From contig CM076668.1 in NCBI GenBank assembly GCA_038496675.1, positions 1,179,599 through 1,243,598 of the forward strand: a stretch of 64,000 nucleotides of DNA, read 5' to 3'. Source of the stretch: Rachycentron canadum (Eukaryota > Chordata > Actinopteri > Carangiformes > Rachycentridae). The position numbers and the translations under genes were made by a program. Below the pieces are notes generated by a model. That model searched no databases and had not been told where the DNA came from. It worked only from the letters and a program-made list of their open reading frames with translations. Each line of letters opens with the position of its first letter. The first letter of the stretch is position 1. Below are positions 48,139 to 57,525 of the stretch, in pieces.

Positions 48139-48758
48139 GTTCCTACTGGGAAGTATTGAAAATGAAAATTTAGGCAGTAATGAGACAGGCTTTACATTAA
48201 AGTTCAGACTGTGTGGTACTTACTACTCTTAACATTTAACCTGCTGATCCTGCAGAAATCCTGTAAATCCATATTTTTTTTTGATCATCCTCTCATATGA
48301 TTAGAATTTAATTACATGTACATTTAAATATAACATAGTAGGAGCTCAGATATGAGTGTGGCTGCATTGTTTCCCTCCCTCTCTAATTCTTCTTCCGTCT
48401 GCTATTTTTCTGCTGCTGCTGCTCAGAGTCTACAGGGGGTAGGTGCAGCTTCCTCACTGTTTGTCCTTGCTCTTCTACAGCATGCTGTGTGTGTTTTGCT
48501 TTTACCCACAAATCAACTGCTAATGCAAATTAAATTCTGATGTTATCACTCTCTGTATTAACCTTGCCATAAAGAGTAAGTGTGCACACAGCTGTACATT
48601 ACATCTTGACATCATCATCCTCTGTTTTCAGGATGAAGGACACCAGTAAGAAGAACAACATCTTCTCTCAGTTCAGGAAGAACGACAGAGACAAACAGAA
48701 GCTGATAGAGACTGTGGTGAAACAGCTGAGGAGCCTGGTCAACGGCATGTCGTCATGA
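17840..48758 (+). CDS. exoc6: exoc6, exocyst complex component 6 (Sec15A), complete, 23 coding exons
   Basis: EXOC6 is the Sec15 subunit of the octameric exocyst, which tethers Golgi- and recycling-endosome-derived vesicles to the plasma membrane. Sec15 proteins bind Rab11-GTP through the helical C-terminal domain. Joining 23 exons (listed separately) gives 2,406 nt, or 801 residues plus TGA, close to the roughly 804 residues of human EXOC6. Every junction uses GT-AG and keeps frame. Landmarks are HERILQEIEST (13-23), NHDREIEKMCNFHHQGFVD (52-70), SMSDLKDFLESIRKHSDK (about 193-210), an acidic linker (about 261-272), QDLVDFSPVYRCLHIY (277-292), the Sec15 C-terminal helical region (about 460-770) and a basic C-terminal tail. 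Residues such as FFVVEDHILH, TRAFTDELWNMALSKIIAVL and NGMSS favour EXOC6 over its paralogue EXOC6B, and so does the position next to cyp26a1. Introns hold microsatellites and single-copy DNA; no nested gene was recognised. There is no signal peptide or membrane segment. Confidence 0.97.
17938..22454 (+). other. exoc6 intron 1, no other gene seen
   Basis: About 4.5 kb. Apart from the CpG-rich first few hundred bases it is AT-rich single-copy DNA. Open frames here are short and show no recognised protein. Confidence 0.7.
22455..22626 (+). CDS. exoc6: exoc6 exon 2 (residues 33-90)
   Basis: Follows TTTTTCAG and reads SIYDDQPNAHKRFMEKLDAR, then NHDREIEKMCNFHHQGFVDA, ending TDAEKLM before GTGAGA. 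It ends in phase 0. This is the start of the conserved N-terminal helical region, and both alternative first exons splice into it. Confidence 0.96.
22627..24659 (+). other. exoc6 intron 2
   Basis: About 2 kb without coding signal. The segment 23,650-23,990 is less AT-rich and non-repetitive (for example CCATTAAACCCAATGAAAGG) and could be a conserved regulatory element; this rests on composition only. Confidence 0.5.
24660..24707 (+). CDS. exoc6: exoc6 exon 3 (residues 91-106)
   Basis: A 48-nt exon, GQVTDTNRRLQEAGRE, between TTTCAAAG and GTAAAT. It matches the VTDTNRR motif of EXOC6 in the predicted coiled-coil part of the N-terminal region. Confidence 0.94.
24903..24993 (+). CDS. exoc6: exoc6 exon 4 (residues 107-137)
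   Basis: Reads VTAQTEEVICCRIQQRNMAT, then TVEKLQLCIP, ending one base into a Val codon before GTACCA. CRIQQRN and VEKLQLC are family-conserved. Confidence 0.95.
25506..25551 (+). CDS. exoc6: exoc6 exon 5 (residues 137-152)
   Basis: A 46-nt exon, VLEMYSKLKEQLESKR, with both end codons split. The acceptor is TTTTGCAG and the donor GTATCA. It matches the conserved VLEMYSKLKEQ segment. Confidence 0.94.
25552..27841 (+). other. exoc6 intron 5
   Basis: About 2.3 kb with no exon recognised. The stretch 26,560-26,740 is non-repetitive and contains SOX-like ACAAT and AGCCAAT motifs; a regulatory role is possible but unproven. Confidence 0.5.
27842..27895 (+). CDS. exoc6: exoc6 exon 6 (residues 152-170)
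   Basis: A 54-nt exon, YYAALKTMEQLEKVYIP plus split Arg codons at both ends. The split codon at 170 gives Arg, where human EXOC6 has Trp (FPWVSQYRF); EXOC6B also differs at this site, so the position is variable in the family. Confidence 0.94.
28677..28827 (+). CDS. exoc6: exoc6 exon 7 (residues 170-220)
   Basis: Reads VSQYRFCQIMAENLPRLREE and on through ISMSDLKDFLESIRKHSDK to GETAMRQ before GTAAGA. This is one of the most conserved blocks of Sec15 proteins. It ends in phase 0. Confidence 0.97.
28922..29077 (+). CDS. exoc6: exoc6 exon 8, variable acidic linker (residues 221-272)
   Basis: Fifty-two codons starting AQQHRTFNSAV and ending with an acidic run, DDDTGDEEEADEE, before GTAAAG. It corresponds to the divergent linker of EXOC6, of similar length in mammals but with little sequence identity apart from the start and the acidic end. 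It is probably a flexible or disordered connector. Confidence 0.9.
29264..29332 (+). CDS. exoc6: exoc6 exon 9 (residues 273-295)
   Basis: A 69-nt phase-0 exon, ILTAQDLVDFSPVYRCLHIY followed by TVL, between TTTTACAG and GTATGT. The QDLVDFSPVYRCLHIY motif is diagnostic of EXOC6/EXOC6B. Confidence 0.96.
30262..30345 (+). CDS. exoc6: exoc6 exon 10 (residues 296-323)
   Basis: Reads GDRETFENYYRKQRKKQARL and VLQPQSNM before GTGAGC, after acceptor TGTCTGCAG. It is highly conserved and basic. Confidence 0.97.
30749..30795 (+). CDS. exoc6: exoc6 exon 11 (residues 324-339)
   Basis: A 47-nt exon, HETVEGYRRYFNQIV plus two bases of a Gly codon, between GTGTCCAG and GTAAGA. HET(V/L)(D/E)GYR is conserved in Sec15 proteins. 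Confidence 0.95.
30955..31009. repeat. (GT)n microsatellite in exoc6 intron 11
   Basis: Uninterrupted GT dinucleotides ending 26 bp upstream of exon 12. The position leaves little normal polypyrimidine tract, so repeat length could affect splicing of exon 12. Confidence 0.95.
31036..31156 (+). CDS. exoc6: exoc6 exon 12 (residues 339-379)
   Basis: Reads GFFVVEDHILHATRGLVTRA, then FTDELWNMALSKIIAVLRTH, ending HS before GTAGGC. A (GT)n tract ends 27 bp upstream of the exon, close to the region of the branch point and polypyrimidine tract. Confidence 0.97.
31157..32873 (+). other. exoc6 intron 12 with candidate conserved block
   Basis: No exon recognised. The segment 31,220-31,660 has balanced composition, two AGGTCA half-sites and homeodomain-like TTAATGAG motifs, suggesting a possible enhancer. 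The remainder is AT-rich. Confidence 0.4.
32874..32945 (+). CDS. exoc6: exoc6 exon 13 (residues 380-403)
   Basis: A 72-nt phase-0 exon, SYCDNPDLVLELKNLIVIFA followed by DTLQ, between ATCTCCAG and GTTTGT. Confidence 0.96.
33044..33141 (+). CDS. exoc6: exoc6 exon 14 (residues 404-436)
   Basis: Reads DYGFPVNRLFDLLFEVRDQY, then NETLLKKWALVF plus a split Arg codon before GTGGGC. The intron before it is only 98 bp, one of the shortest in the gene. Confidence 0.96.
33290..33395 (+). CDS. exoc6: exoc6 exon 15 (residues 436-471)
   Basis: Reads EIFELDNYSPIPVETEDEYK, then LVVSRFPFHDAEIEK before GTAATG. DNYSPIPV and the FPF motif match EXOC6. Confidence 0.96.
33396..34285 (+). other. exoc6 intron 15
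   Basis: About 0.9 kb of non-coding DNA. Its only clear structure is a (TTG)n microsatellite at 33,843-33,874. The intron ends in the tandem acceptor of exon 16. Confidence 0.6.
33843..33874. repeat. (TTG)n microsatellite
   Basis: About ten perfect TTG trinucleotide units within exoc6 intron 15. Confidence 0.95.
34286..34395 (+). CDS. exoc6: exoc6 exon 16 (residues 472-508)
   Basis: Reads QDFPKKLPMSQSVPQIYTQV and KEFIYASLKFSESLHR before GTAGGT. The acceptor region is TAAGCAGCAG, so splicing could start at 34,283, 34,286 or 34,289 without changing frame. The middle site gives EKQDFPKK, which best matches the family (EKQSFPKK). This is near the beginning of the Sec15 C-terminal domain. Confidence 0.93.
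34488..34599 (+). CDS. exoc6: exoc6 exon 17 (residues 508-545)
   Basis: Reads SSTEIDDMLRKSTNLLLTRT, then LSSCLQNLIKKPHIGLTE before GTAGGA. It belongs to the helical C-terminal domain. The intron before it is about 92 bp. Confidence 0.97.
34691..34825 (+). CDS. exoc6: exoc6 exon 18 (residues 546-590)
   Basis: Reads LVQIIINTTHLEQACRYLEE, then FITNITNVSPETVHTTRLYG and LSTFK before GTAAAA. Forty-five codons in phase 0, almost identical to vertebrate EXOC6. Confidence 0.97.
34826..35609 (+). other. exoc6 intron 18
   Basis: Contains a T/G-rich (TTTG)n tract followed by A-rich sequence near 35,240-35,310. No coding signal. Confidence 0.6.
35610..35789 (+). CDS. exoc6: exoc6 exon 19 (residues 591-650)
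   Basis: Reads DARHAAEGEIYTKLNQKIDE, then FIQLADYEWGMAESDGRASG and YLMDLINFLRSTFQVFTHLP before GTGAGT. The 60 codons are part of the Rab11-binding C-terminal domain. The following intron contains the candidate microexon. Confidence 0.97.
36489..36518 (+). CDS. exoc6: candidate 30-nt microexon of exoc6
   Basis: Between a long C/T tract ending TCTCTGCCCAG and a strong donor GTGAGT lie exactly 30 bases encoding NNNNDHASMS. The flanking exons 19 and 20 join in phase 0 (FTHLP|GKVAQ), so inclusion inserts ten polar residues without a frameshift. A TGC sits next to the acceptor AG, as in many microexons under neuronal SRRM4 control. The pyrimidine tract spans roughly 36,390-36,488. It would lie between two helical segments, so a surface loop extension is plausible. 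Other possibility: an unused pseudo-exon. Confidence 0.6.
36519..41021 (+). other. exoc6 intron 19 after the microexon
   Basis: About 4.5 kb, strongly AT-rich, with no recognised exon. From about 40,675 to the exon 20 acceptor the + strand is very rich in C and T. Confidence 0.6.
41022..41163 (+). CDS. exoc6: exoc6 exon 20 (residues 651-698)
   Basis: Reads GKVAQTACMSACKHLSISLM, then QMLLDTELKQISMGAIQQFN and LDVIQCE, plus one base of a Leu codon before GTGAGT. A long C/T tract precedes the acceptor CTCTGCAG. Confidence 0.97.
41164..42719 (+). other. exoc6 intron 20
   Basis: About 1.6 kb of AT-rich sequence without exon or recognised repeat. Confidence 0.6.
42720..42793 (+). CDS. exoc6: exoc6 exon 21 (residues 698-722)
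   Basis: A 74-nt exon reading LFASSEPVPGFQGDTLQLAF and IDLRQ, between TTCTCAG and GTAAAA. EPVPGFQGDTLQLAFIDLRQ is identical to what is known in mammals. Confidence 0.97.
44820..44935 (-). repeat. fragment of fish interspersed repeat (reverse orientation)
   Basis: Contains CAGTCACAGGGCTGACACGT followed by AGAGACA. This is the reverse complement of the widespread fish repeat that carries 'TGTCAGCCCTGTGATAGACTGG'-like sequence, and it shares sequence with the copies at 46,085 and 49,770. Family name not assigned. Confidence 0.6.
46085..46375 (+). repeat. fish interspersed repeat, forward copy
   Basis: Carries GTGTGGAGTTTGCGTGTTCT, TGACTCTAAATTGCCCATAG and GACTGGCGACCTGTCCAGGG, the hallmarks of a very common non-coding repeat of teleost genomes. 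It is homologous to the reverse copy at 49,770-50,060. Confidence 0.85.
46535..46605 (-). repeat. short reverse fragment of the same fish repeat
   Basis: AGGAAGCTGGAGTACCTGGA followed by GAAAACCCACACAG corresponds to the reverse complement of the part of the repeat that specifies 'GGGTTTTCTCC'. Confidence 0.65.
47713..47825 (+). CDS. exoc6: exoc6 exon 22 (residues 723-760)
   Basis: Reads LLDLFMVWDWSTYLADYGQP, then TSKYLRVNPATALALLE plus a split Lys codon before GTGAGT, after acceptor CTTGTAG. Confidence 0.97.
48096..48138. repeat. (ATT)n microsatellite in exoc6 intron 22
   Basis: Near-perfect TTA/ATT trinucleotide run of about 43 bases. Confidence 0.95.
48632..48758 (+). CDS. exoc6: exoc6 exon 23, C-terminus and stop (residues 760-801)
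   Basis: Reads KMKDTSKKNNIFSQFRKNDR, then DKQKLIETVVKQLRSLVNGM, ending SS-TGA at 48,756-48,758. It is a basic, coiled-coil-prone tail. A (CA)n tract starts about five bases after the stop codon, so the beginning of the 3' UTR is length-variable. Confidence 0.96.
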
Positions 48759-48911
48759 AAACACACACACACACACACACAGGAGTGATATGGGTGTTAC
48801 AGATATAATGAATGAGACGTGCACTCACATGCACACACATGGAACTGCCAGGACACTCACAGAAGGTGTGAGCACACAACAGTGACATACAGAGGAACCA
48901 CACAGGGAATT

Positions 48912-48913
<2 letters not shown>

Positions 48914-48997
<84 letters not shown>
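48914..48997. repeat. (CA)n microsatellite, interrupted, in exoc6 3' UTR
   Basis: About 40 CA units with one CAAACA interruption. A shorter CA run lies at 48,763-48,781 directly after the stop codon. Confidence 0.95.
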
Positions 48998-49000
<3 letters not shown>

Positions 49001-49769
49001 CCTCACATAAGGTACAGCTAGTCAGCTAACATACAGACACACATCATATAACGGCACAGCAATACACACACTGTACAAGGCATGCAGGGAACTGTTGCCT
49101 TGCAAATACAGCACACACGTGTATGAAGTCACATTCTCTCCATATTGTTATACCTGAATGAATATTCAATGTAAATAACACACACACACACACAGTTTAC
49201 TGGACTGAACAGTCAAATGTTTGTGAAGTATTTTTAATGGTTATGATAAGACAAACTATGTTTGTACATTTGTGAGAGTAAAATGATTGTAGATGCAGAG
49301 GGAGGCTGGTGCAGCACCAGAAGAGCTGAGTAATGGGACAATGAGGTCAAAGGTCAACACTTCACCCCTCATGTAAATGAGATGAGTAATTACCTGTTGT
49401 TCTTCTCAGAAACACATATCATACACTCAACAGCAGGAGATTACAATACTTCTGTCCCCCATGGATGAGGTCAGGACATATTTTCTTGTTTTTATTCAGA
49501 AGAATAACACATAAATTGTTGATCTAGAGAGATCAAGTTATTGGCCATCCATTGATCAAGATGTCAAACCTAAATCAACTCTCTAGCTCTGTCAGATGGA
49601 CATCTCTACTTTGCAGCTGTTCGTCCATTTAGCATGAATCTCATGTTAAAATCTGAAAAAACATAGATAACATAAGAAACCAGGTTACTCAGAGAAATCA
49701 GTTATGCAGGTGATCACACACCACTGTGGGGACCTGTTACTGTCAGCTGTGTGTATACAGGAAGCAGAC

Positions 49770-50060
49770 CATCCATTATCTATACCGCTTATCCATGCAG
49801 GGAGGCTGGAGCCAATCCCAGCCGACAATGGCTGAGGGTGTGTACGCCCTGGACAGGTTGGCAATCTGTTGTAGGGCTGACATATAGAGACATACAGAGA
49901 CACTGTTTAACCTAAACCTGCATGTCTTTGGACTGTAGGAGGAAGCTGAGACTCAGAGGGAGCCCACGCAGGCACAGGGAGAACATGTAAACTCCACACA
50001 GTAAGGTCCTTTTTGGTGTGAGGTGACAGTGCTAACCACTGCTCCACTTTGCTACCATGC
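49770..50060 (-). repeat. fish interspersed repeat, reverse copy
   Basis: Reads CCATTATCTATACCGCTTAT, then GCCCTGGACAGGTTGGCAAT and later GAACATGTAAACTCCACACA, the reverse complement of the 46,085 copy. It lies within or just beyond the exoc6 3' UTR. Confidence 0.85.
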
Positions 50061-53000
50061 ATCAAATGATTGTAAGTGAAAGTAAAGTAATTGTAAGACC
50101 AGACCAGACAGGCCCAGCTGTCAGAGAATAAACTGCTCCTCCTTGTTCACAGCGCTGTTTCTTTTACAGCCATACAAAGTTTAACATTTAACTGTTTTCC
50201 ATTTCATACCCAACTGTTAGCAAGAACTGGTTCAACGACTTGTCTGGTCCCCTGTGACCTGCAGTTACCATAACAGCTTTTTCTTTGTAAACCTCAAGGT
50301 ACATTCAGATGGATGACTGCATGCCTAATAGTCACTACATCACCTGGCTTCCTGCACCACCTTCATCATTAAGAACCCGGCTTACAGGCTCATAACCTGG
50401 CTTTAGCTTGACTTTGGAAACCAGCATAGCAGATTCTGCTGAATCATCCTCATCTCAAAAGAAAGAAAGAGAAAATGTCACTGCCTCCACCTGGTTTTTC
50501 CCCCCTATCTCCCCCCACTGAATAATTGGTATAAATGTGCTGTGGGCCAATCGTAGTTCTGACAGAGATCAAGTTAAACTCATTGTCCCATTACTTAGAC
50601 TGTTGTTACTGTGTATGTGTGTGTGCGGCAACAGAATGATGCTGAGGTCATGGATTGATGAAAGGACAAAAGAATGGATGATGACGTCTTGAAAGACTGA
50701 TGTTCATGAAAAAAGTGAAGTTTTGTTGAAGTCCTTGGTAGCTTCGCTTGCTGTTTATCTTCTTTTCTTCCTCACAGTGTACCTTTAAACTCACCCCCCG
50801 AGACAGAGCCGCACAAAAACTGAAATGGAGGAGATCAGTGTCAGAGCGATGTAGTGAGGGCAAGTCTCTGACACCCTGATTGTAGTTTGAATTTACACAT
50901 GTGCTCTTCATGTGGTAATATCAGAGATGAGGCTGAAGTGGGGTTTTTTTTTTTTTTTTTTTTTGGACAACATAACATTTAACCATATAATGTAATCCAT
51001 TACACAAAGTCTTGCAGTCATAGGTAGTGTAGTTGCAGGTTGTTTTACTGGATTATAATAGATTGTACAGGTGAACTCAGCTGGGTATGTAGAGCCAAGG
51101 TTCAGAGGATCCTGGGTTGGACCGTCAAAGTGAAGACTGCAGTAAACCCGATAGAGGGTTTGCATGTAATGTCACTATATGAGAAATTTGCCTTGGTCAC
51201 AGTAAACTGACCCCTGGTGTTTACATGTAATCTGTGTCTGGGTGTATAGTTTGTATTTCGGTCAGATCTCACCCTATACATGTAAAATCACCGGCGCTCG
51301 ATGTAGATCTCCAGTGTCGTGTAAACAGAGCCACATCTGCTGCCCCTGTCTGTTGTGGAATGATCCTCTTGTACAGTCTGCACATGCATAGACCTGGAGC
51401 AGCCCAGAGAGATAAACTTAATTTAATACTAAAAGTATAAGTTGCACCTAAGCTCTCAGCAGGTGGGTTATTGTGGGTGTATCACGTTAGCCTGCCCTTA
51501 CACATTATAGCAGCCCACTGCATTGCATACACAGATCATTGGCATTGTATACAGGCATCTTTTAATGTCAGGTGTAAATGCACAGGCCTGTTATCAGATG
51601 TCATGTTTCAGATTCAGATCACACGTTAATTCGAGGTGGAGCTCGGTCTAACTTTCCCAGCTCATTTCAGTGTTCACAGACCAACTGGGGAGTCACACAA
51701 AATCAAGTCCGATGACCTTTACTATTATAAACCATTAACTGCTTTTCCTCCCAGCTTCACAGCTGTACTCATTCACAGCAGCCAGAGCAGTGATTGGCCT
51801 CTCGGTGGTGGTTCAGGTGGTTTTCATGTGAAAGATAACATCAGTGCATGCCCTGTTCCTCCCTCTGTACTCCTGACAGTCGTAGGGTAAAGGACATTAT
51901 TAAAGTGGGGGCGGTCATATTAGTAGTCATTATATATACGTATATATATTTAACAGCTCAACTCCTAAATTCTTTTTGTTCCTCAGGGTGAAATTAAGCT
52001 TTAGAATCTCATAACCCACATCTATCCACAAAGCACAGCAATAATGAATTGGTTCTTTTACAGCCTCAAAGGCAGGTTGATTGATTACTTACAACTTGCA
52101 CAGGACTCCCGATGAAAACATTTTATAATGAGATGTTTCTGTTCTGTTCATGTTTTGGGTCTGTGCTCTACTTTTAGCGTTTTTGCACTGAAGCTGATGA
52201 AGTTTTTTTTTTTCCTTTTAGATCCATGTTTTACCTTTTTTAATCGTCGCTTGTAAATGCTACTGTATATACTGCATATTTTGTAAAGAAGCTATTACAA
52301 ACACAAACAGAACTGGAGGTTGACACTGTGATATGCACCTCCATAAACACCTGAAGTAAATATGACATCGGTAAGTAAGAGTGAATTTGTGGCTTACTTG
52401 GTGAACACAGTTGTGTACAGTGTGAGGAGTTCAGACATATGTTGGCACCTTCGCTCTGCTCATCCACATGGTTAAGGTATAAAAATGTTATGTTGTAGCA
52501 TATTCCCTGTATAATATACTGTGTAAAGCCTGGTCCAAAAGATTTCAGATGAACTGCTCACAACTGCTCATATTTTGGATAAAAATCCAAGGTAAAAGGC
52601 AGGTTAAATTATTAGAAACTGGTTTTCACTCATTTTGCCAGACAGAATTCAAATATCAATGATATAAGTCTGAAATAGAAGTTAGACTAGTCCACTTGAA
52701 TACGGACTGGGTAAAACTGTGGACCAGTGGAATAACTGTCTGAGCCAAGCCATTCTGTTCCTCTCATTTCTCTGTTTACCAAAATACTGTTTTCATTCAT
52801 TGTTTCTGCTTTGTTGATTTTTGGAAGCTGCTGTCAGTGCAGCTCCTGAAGTGGTTTCACTTTTTAAAAAAAAAAAGAAAGGCAGAAAGTGTGTCCTTTC
52901 AGCAGCTTGAAGACTCTGTTGAGTGTTGTCAGCTTAACAGCAGTTGGAGGAATGTGGACGAAAAAAGAACCTACTGAAAGAGTGTGTTAAAGACAGAAAC

Positions 53001-53120
53001 ACTGAGCAGTCAGGTGGTGAGGCCTGACTCTTGTGTTGCAGCTGTAAATGTACATTAAACAAGTTGACAAGGAGTATTGAGTTTATATTGAAACAGTTCA
53101 AATAAAAACAGGAGATCAGA

Positions 53121-56100
53121 AAAGAGGGACACTTCCTATAAAATGCAACTCAACCCTATCTCCAAAACATGATTTAGAGTGTGTGAGTGAGAAACGGAGG
53201 GCCAGGTTCACATCCTTTGAGTTCAGTGGGTGGTTAAGCCAAGACAGAGTGGTTTCTGACAAATGTTCATAAACACATTCTGTGTTGTTCAAAACAGAAC
53301 CATGAGAAAATTGTAACGTTAGTTAATACTTTAATGATATGGCCAGTTAAATAACAAGACACGATTTCCTTCAATATATTGTACACATGTTGGAAATGAT
53401 TTGTGTATAAATGTAATTTTGAAGAGACAGGGTTAAAAAATAAGATAAAATACAAAAGAACAGGCCTGGCTCCGCATTTTACGGAAACATGTTTAATGAA
53501 TGTTCATGAATATAAAACATAATGCGTCACATAATCTCAAGATCACTTGATCAGAGCCTTTCCTGGAAAAATGGCTCAAATCAAGATTTAAAAATCGCAG
53601 TTTTACATCACACTGCTTGTGTGCCAATGATTGTTTCAACTCAGATTTTAAAAAAAAAGTGAGATTGTTTTTCTTGCCTTCCACGGAAGTGGAGAGAGGG
53701 AACTTTTTGATATCCAAAGGAAACCTTGCTTTACCTTGGTGGTTGTTCTCAGTGAGACCCTGACTGAGATGTTGTTTTCCTAAATATGTTGTTTTTATTT
53801 TGTGTGCTGTAATAAAAATTGATTCAACCATTTTGTCTCCCATTGCCATTTGTAGTCTCCGGTTTATAATTTGTGCGTCAGACATTTTTTTTAAACCAGC
53901 AGAAACATATTTGGAGAAGGTGGAGCTGAGGAGGAGTGGGGGGGGATCTGACCTGCTCTGCTTTCTCTGGCAGGTTACCATTTGTGGTACGGTCTGTCAG
54001 TCACATGGTAGCCACACCCTAATGCATACTTTTTATGGCTTATTTTCCTTTAACTAGAACCATCAATCAAAAAATGAACATTGTGTTGTATTGAGGAAGA
54101 CTTGGAATTAGAGTCCATAACCTCATTAGGAAAAAATTTATTGAGATAATAAATAAGAAATAATGACAATTTCACATAGACTTAAATTCTAACTGAGGTC
54201 CCCACAGGTGAAACCCTAACTACAACCCTTCCTCTGTGGCCACCCGCGTATACAGAGTACCTGGTGAACAGTGAAAGACACATTTATGTTGCATTTGTAA
54301 ATATATGTTTTCAGTGGTGTGAGCAACACAGATGAAATGCCACTCACCTCCAAGGAAGGGGTACATCTCAGATAATCTGGACAAATAAAACCAAAGCTAT
54401 CTACATGGAGAGAAAAATACTTTAGTTTCATTTGTAATTTGGGTGAACTGGTCTTTTAAAGCCAGAGTGAAACAAACTGTGCTACCAGTCACACTCTACG
54501 TGACTGTCTCCCTCTCTCTGTGTCTTTCTCTCTCACACACACATACACAGACAGAGGTGACACTTGCTCCGTGAACGTTTTCTGTCTTGTGTCTTCACCC
54601 TTGGAGCCTCGCTGTGTCCCATGACACTCAAGCTAACAGGGAAACAGCAAATGAACTTTGGCCTGGGTCAGCATTTGAATGCGAGGATCTCTGTCGCCAC
54701 AAATGTAATGAGGCGAGAGACATTTGGAGACCTCTATTATCACTGGACAGCAGCCACCCTGCCAACACTCACACACACACACACAGAAATGTGTTTGCTT
54801 TCCTCAGAGGGTTACTGTGCACTTTCAGTTCTGTCTTGTTAATTTGGCCACTATTCTGCTTCAACTTCATACGTCTTCCATCCCTACACCTACGGACTGA
54901 GGGTGGATTTATTGCACACACACTTAAATGCTTGGACACTTAAATCCCAACATCTTGGCCAGTATTGAAGTGTGTCTAATTGATCGAAAGAGATAAAAGA
55001 CTCCTGTCTGAAGCAGCAGCGGCGCTACAAGGAGGTGGAGGTGATGCAGAGACGCTCTGTGGTAGGACAGATATTCGCAGGTGACAACAAGCAGACCGCT
55101 GTGAAAAGTATTAATGAAAAGTGAATACATCTACTCAAGTGTTACCACGATGTGCTGCTTTATACAATTCAGGGTTTGCTGTACTCTCGTTTTTTTTACT
55201 TTTATTTTTTACATTTTACAGAGATCAGCTCATTATCAACGTAAAGATAAGATGTGGTCCATTGTTTGTTTAAGGATTTTAAATTAGCACCAACTGCCAT
55301 CCTAAAATGTTAATTACACATTAAAGTTGCAGTGATAATGTTACATTTTTGAATAAAACCTTTTCACTTGTGAAGTATTTTTGCTTCAAAGTAGTACCTG
55401 CGTAATATTATGAAATGTTTTTTAGATAACGTGGTTTACCAGTGTTTATTTAGAGCCTATTATGACTTATTTACAAGTCACCACAAAAGGGGGTGGAAGG
55501 GTCCTTCCTGTGTGTCAACAGGAGTGACAAGTATTTTAGGGCAGAGATCAAACACTTTAACAAGGCAGTAAACTGCTTTTTCATTCACTTCAACAATACA
55601 GCAGGCAGACAGAGGAGGAGGACACACATACAGCTACACCTCCACTTACCCACTTCACATGCTGTGACCCACACACTGACTTCACCAGTATTTTAGTGTT
55701 ACAGTGAGTCTTCCTTACTTCCCCAACACATGAACTATCTCCCTCTACCTTCTGTAGCCTACATTTGTTTTTCACCTCTCACAGCATTCAACTTTTGACC
55801 GGTTGAGTCATGGACATTCCTCGGGCTATATTGTTCTACATTGTTTCATGTGGCTCGTTCTAAAGTTAAAAATATCCTCAACAATGTCATAAGGGGCAAC
55901 TCAGCTTGGGCTTGAGACTCAAATTCACAGCAGAGGGTCTAATGAAAGACCCTGTTAAATAGCATGGGAAACTGAAGATCCAGTATTTAAACCACATTTT
56001 TAAACTTTAAATCTTGCTTGATTTCTTTCCTTAGAGAGTCTGCCAGTGCAAAATTGCTAGAATAGCATAGTTTATGTCCAATGTGTGATGTGCAGATGAT

Positions 56101-57330
56101 CACTGTTATGTTGCTGGGCAGATCATGGCTGGCTCCTTATCACTGTTTAAACTAACAGAATGCATCCTCCTTCAGTTTCCATCATTACTGCAGCCAGCAG
56201 GCACGGGTGGCAGATAATGGTGCACAGCTTTAATTTGTTTTTATTGGTGACGCTAATTCATTATAAATCCTTCTTGTTAACTTTTACTTTGACAGTAGTG
56301 TTAATGATGCATCACTGAAGTGAATATACACAGGAAAGGAGGGGGGGGGGGCATCAACATTAGTTTCAGTGAGTCAGATCATCTATAAGAGTGGATGGAA
56401 AATCACAAAACTTAATGGGGTAAGGTCGACAAAGTTGCAAATCTATGAGGACAAAGGGTCTAACCATTTCATTTACTTTGATGGAGATCCTTTTGTGGAG
56501 GAGTACAGTTATTTCCTGCTGGATCAAATCTAATAAACCACACAAAATTTTACATTATGAATCTAAACTGCATTACATCTGATGATATAATATTCTTATA
56601 GACTGAACTCACTCTATATCAAAGAAACTACCTTTGCACCCATATCACTGGACTCAGTGAATTGTGCGTGGCTGGTTAATTTCTTTCATTTTTCACCCTC
56701 TGCTGTTGAAAGCTTAAGAGTTTCTACAGTGAGACAGAGACACACAGAGACAGTGACATCAGTAGACAAACAGTGAGTGACCTTGTGCTGAACCAGGAGC
56801 CTGACACTCCCTCTGACCTCCTCCCGCTGGGAATGCACCTCAGATTTGCACCTCAAACTACAAAACCCAGGAGTGAAGCAGACCAGTTACCATAAAGTGT
56901 GTTGTAAATCAGCATAAATGTTGTCAAGCTCATCTTATTTAAGTATTTGTCAGCAAAGAGTCATGACAGTGATAGTAGAGGAGACCAAGGCCATGTAAAG
57001 TAAGTTTATTTCATACAAAAGTTCTTTAAAGAGGAATATGAGAACAGGAACAAGAAAGAAGCAAGTAGAAGAAATAAAACAAAATATGTTGAATGAAATG
57101 ATCACAAATAAAACACAAAAGACTAAGTAAAGGATAAAATTATAAGGGTGAAGATAATCAAATCTAAAGCAGTAAAGCTAAAAGCATCTTCACCTTGTTA
57201 AGCTCTAATTTTAGGAACCACAAGTAGACCACAACCAGCTGATTTGAGGGAAAAGGTGGAACATTCAAACTATTAAAAAAATCTGATGTGTTTTGAACTT
57301 GAAGCATTCAGAAATCAGAGGAATGGGCCC
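53121..57330. other. exoc6-cyp26a1 intergenic, no gene recognised
   Basis: Only short open frames. The longest (162 codons, - strand, 53,493-53,981) matches nothing I recognise. I searched for P450 motifs (PPGxxGxP, FxxGxRxCxG) by eye and saw none. Confidence 0.6.
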
Positions 57331-57339
57331 AATATTCCA

Positions 57340-57525
57340 ATATACTCTCTCCCTTTAGCTCTGTTTTTGGTCTCCACCCACTCCTGAGGGAAATCTCTGG
57401 CTCTTGAGCTGCTAAATACTCCACAACGCTCACCAGCTGCTCACTATGTCTGTTTACTGCTAAGCAGGTAGTTGACTGTGGCTTTTTGCAGCTGTCTCTG
57501 AGCTGAAAACAACAAACACACCATG
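57340..57525. repeat. percomorph interspersed repeat copy
   Basis: The phrases TCTCTGGCTCTTGAGCTGCT, AAATACTCCACAACGCTCAC and AGTTGACTGTGGCTTTTTGC match a repeat that I recall as frequent in perciform-type fish DNA. Family name not assigned. Confidence 0.6.

Larger units (their letters stand above)
48759..53120 (+). other. exoc6 3' UTR and downstream sequence, 3' end uncertain
   Basis: No further coding sequence follows the TGA. Candidate AATAAA poly(A) signals are at 50,127-50,132 and 53,101-53,106. Sequence before the second resembles a fish 3' UTR (AT-rich, TGTAAATGTACATT). Which signal is used cannot be decided from sequence alone. The region includes CA microsatellites and one interspersed repeat. 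Confidence 0.4.

Noticed and set aside
53185..53235. GGTTCA and AGTTCA half-sites near 53,190-53,225
   Set aside because: The spacing is nine bases, not the 1, 2 or 5 used by RAR/RXR; likely coincidental.
53493..53981. 162-codon open frame on the - strand downstream of exoc6
   Set aside because: The translation is low in recognisable motifs, its beginning is Ser/Pro-rich and I know no homologue. It could be part of an unrecognised repeat. Not enough support to call a gene.
54984..55124. Short + strand frame ending LKQQRRYKEVEVMQRRSV...
   Set aside because: It looks exon-like (charged, helical), but has an in-frame stop just upstream, no clear acceptor or donor and no recognised family.
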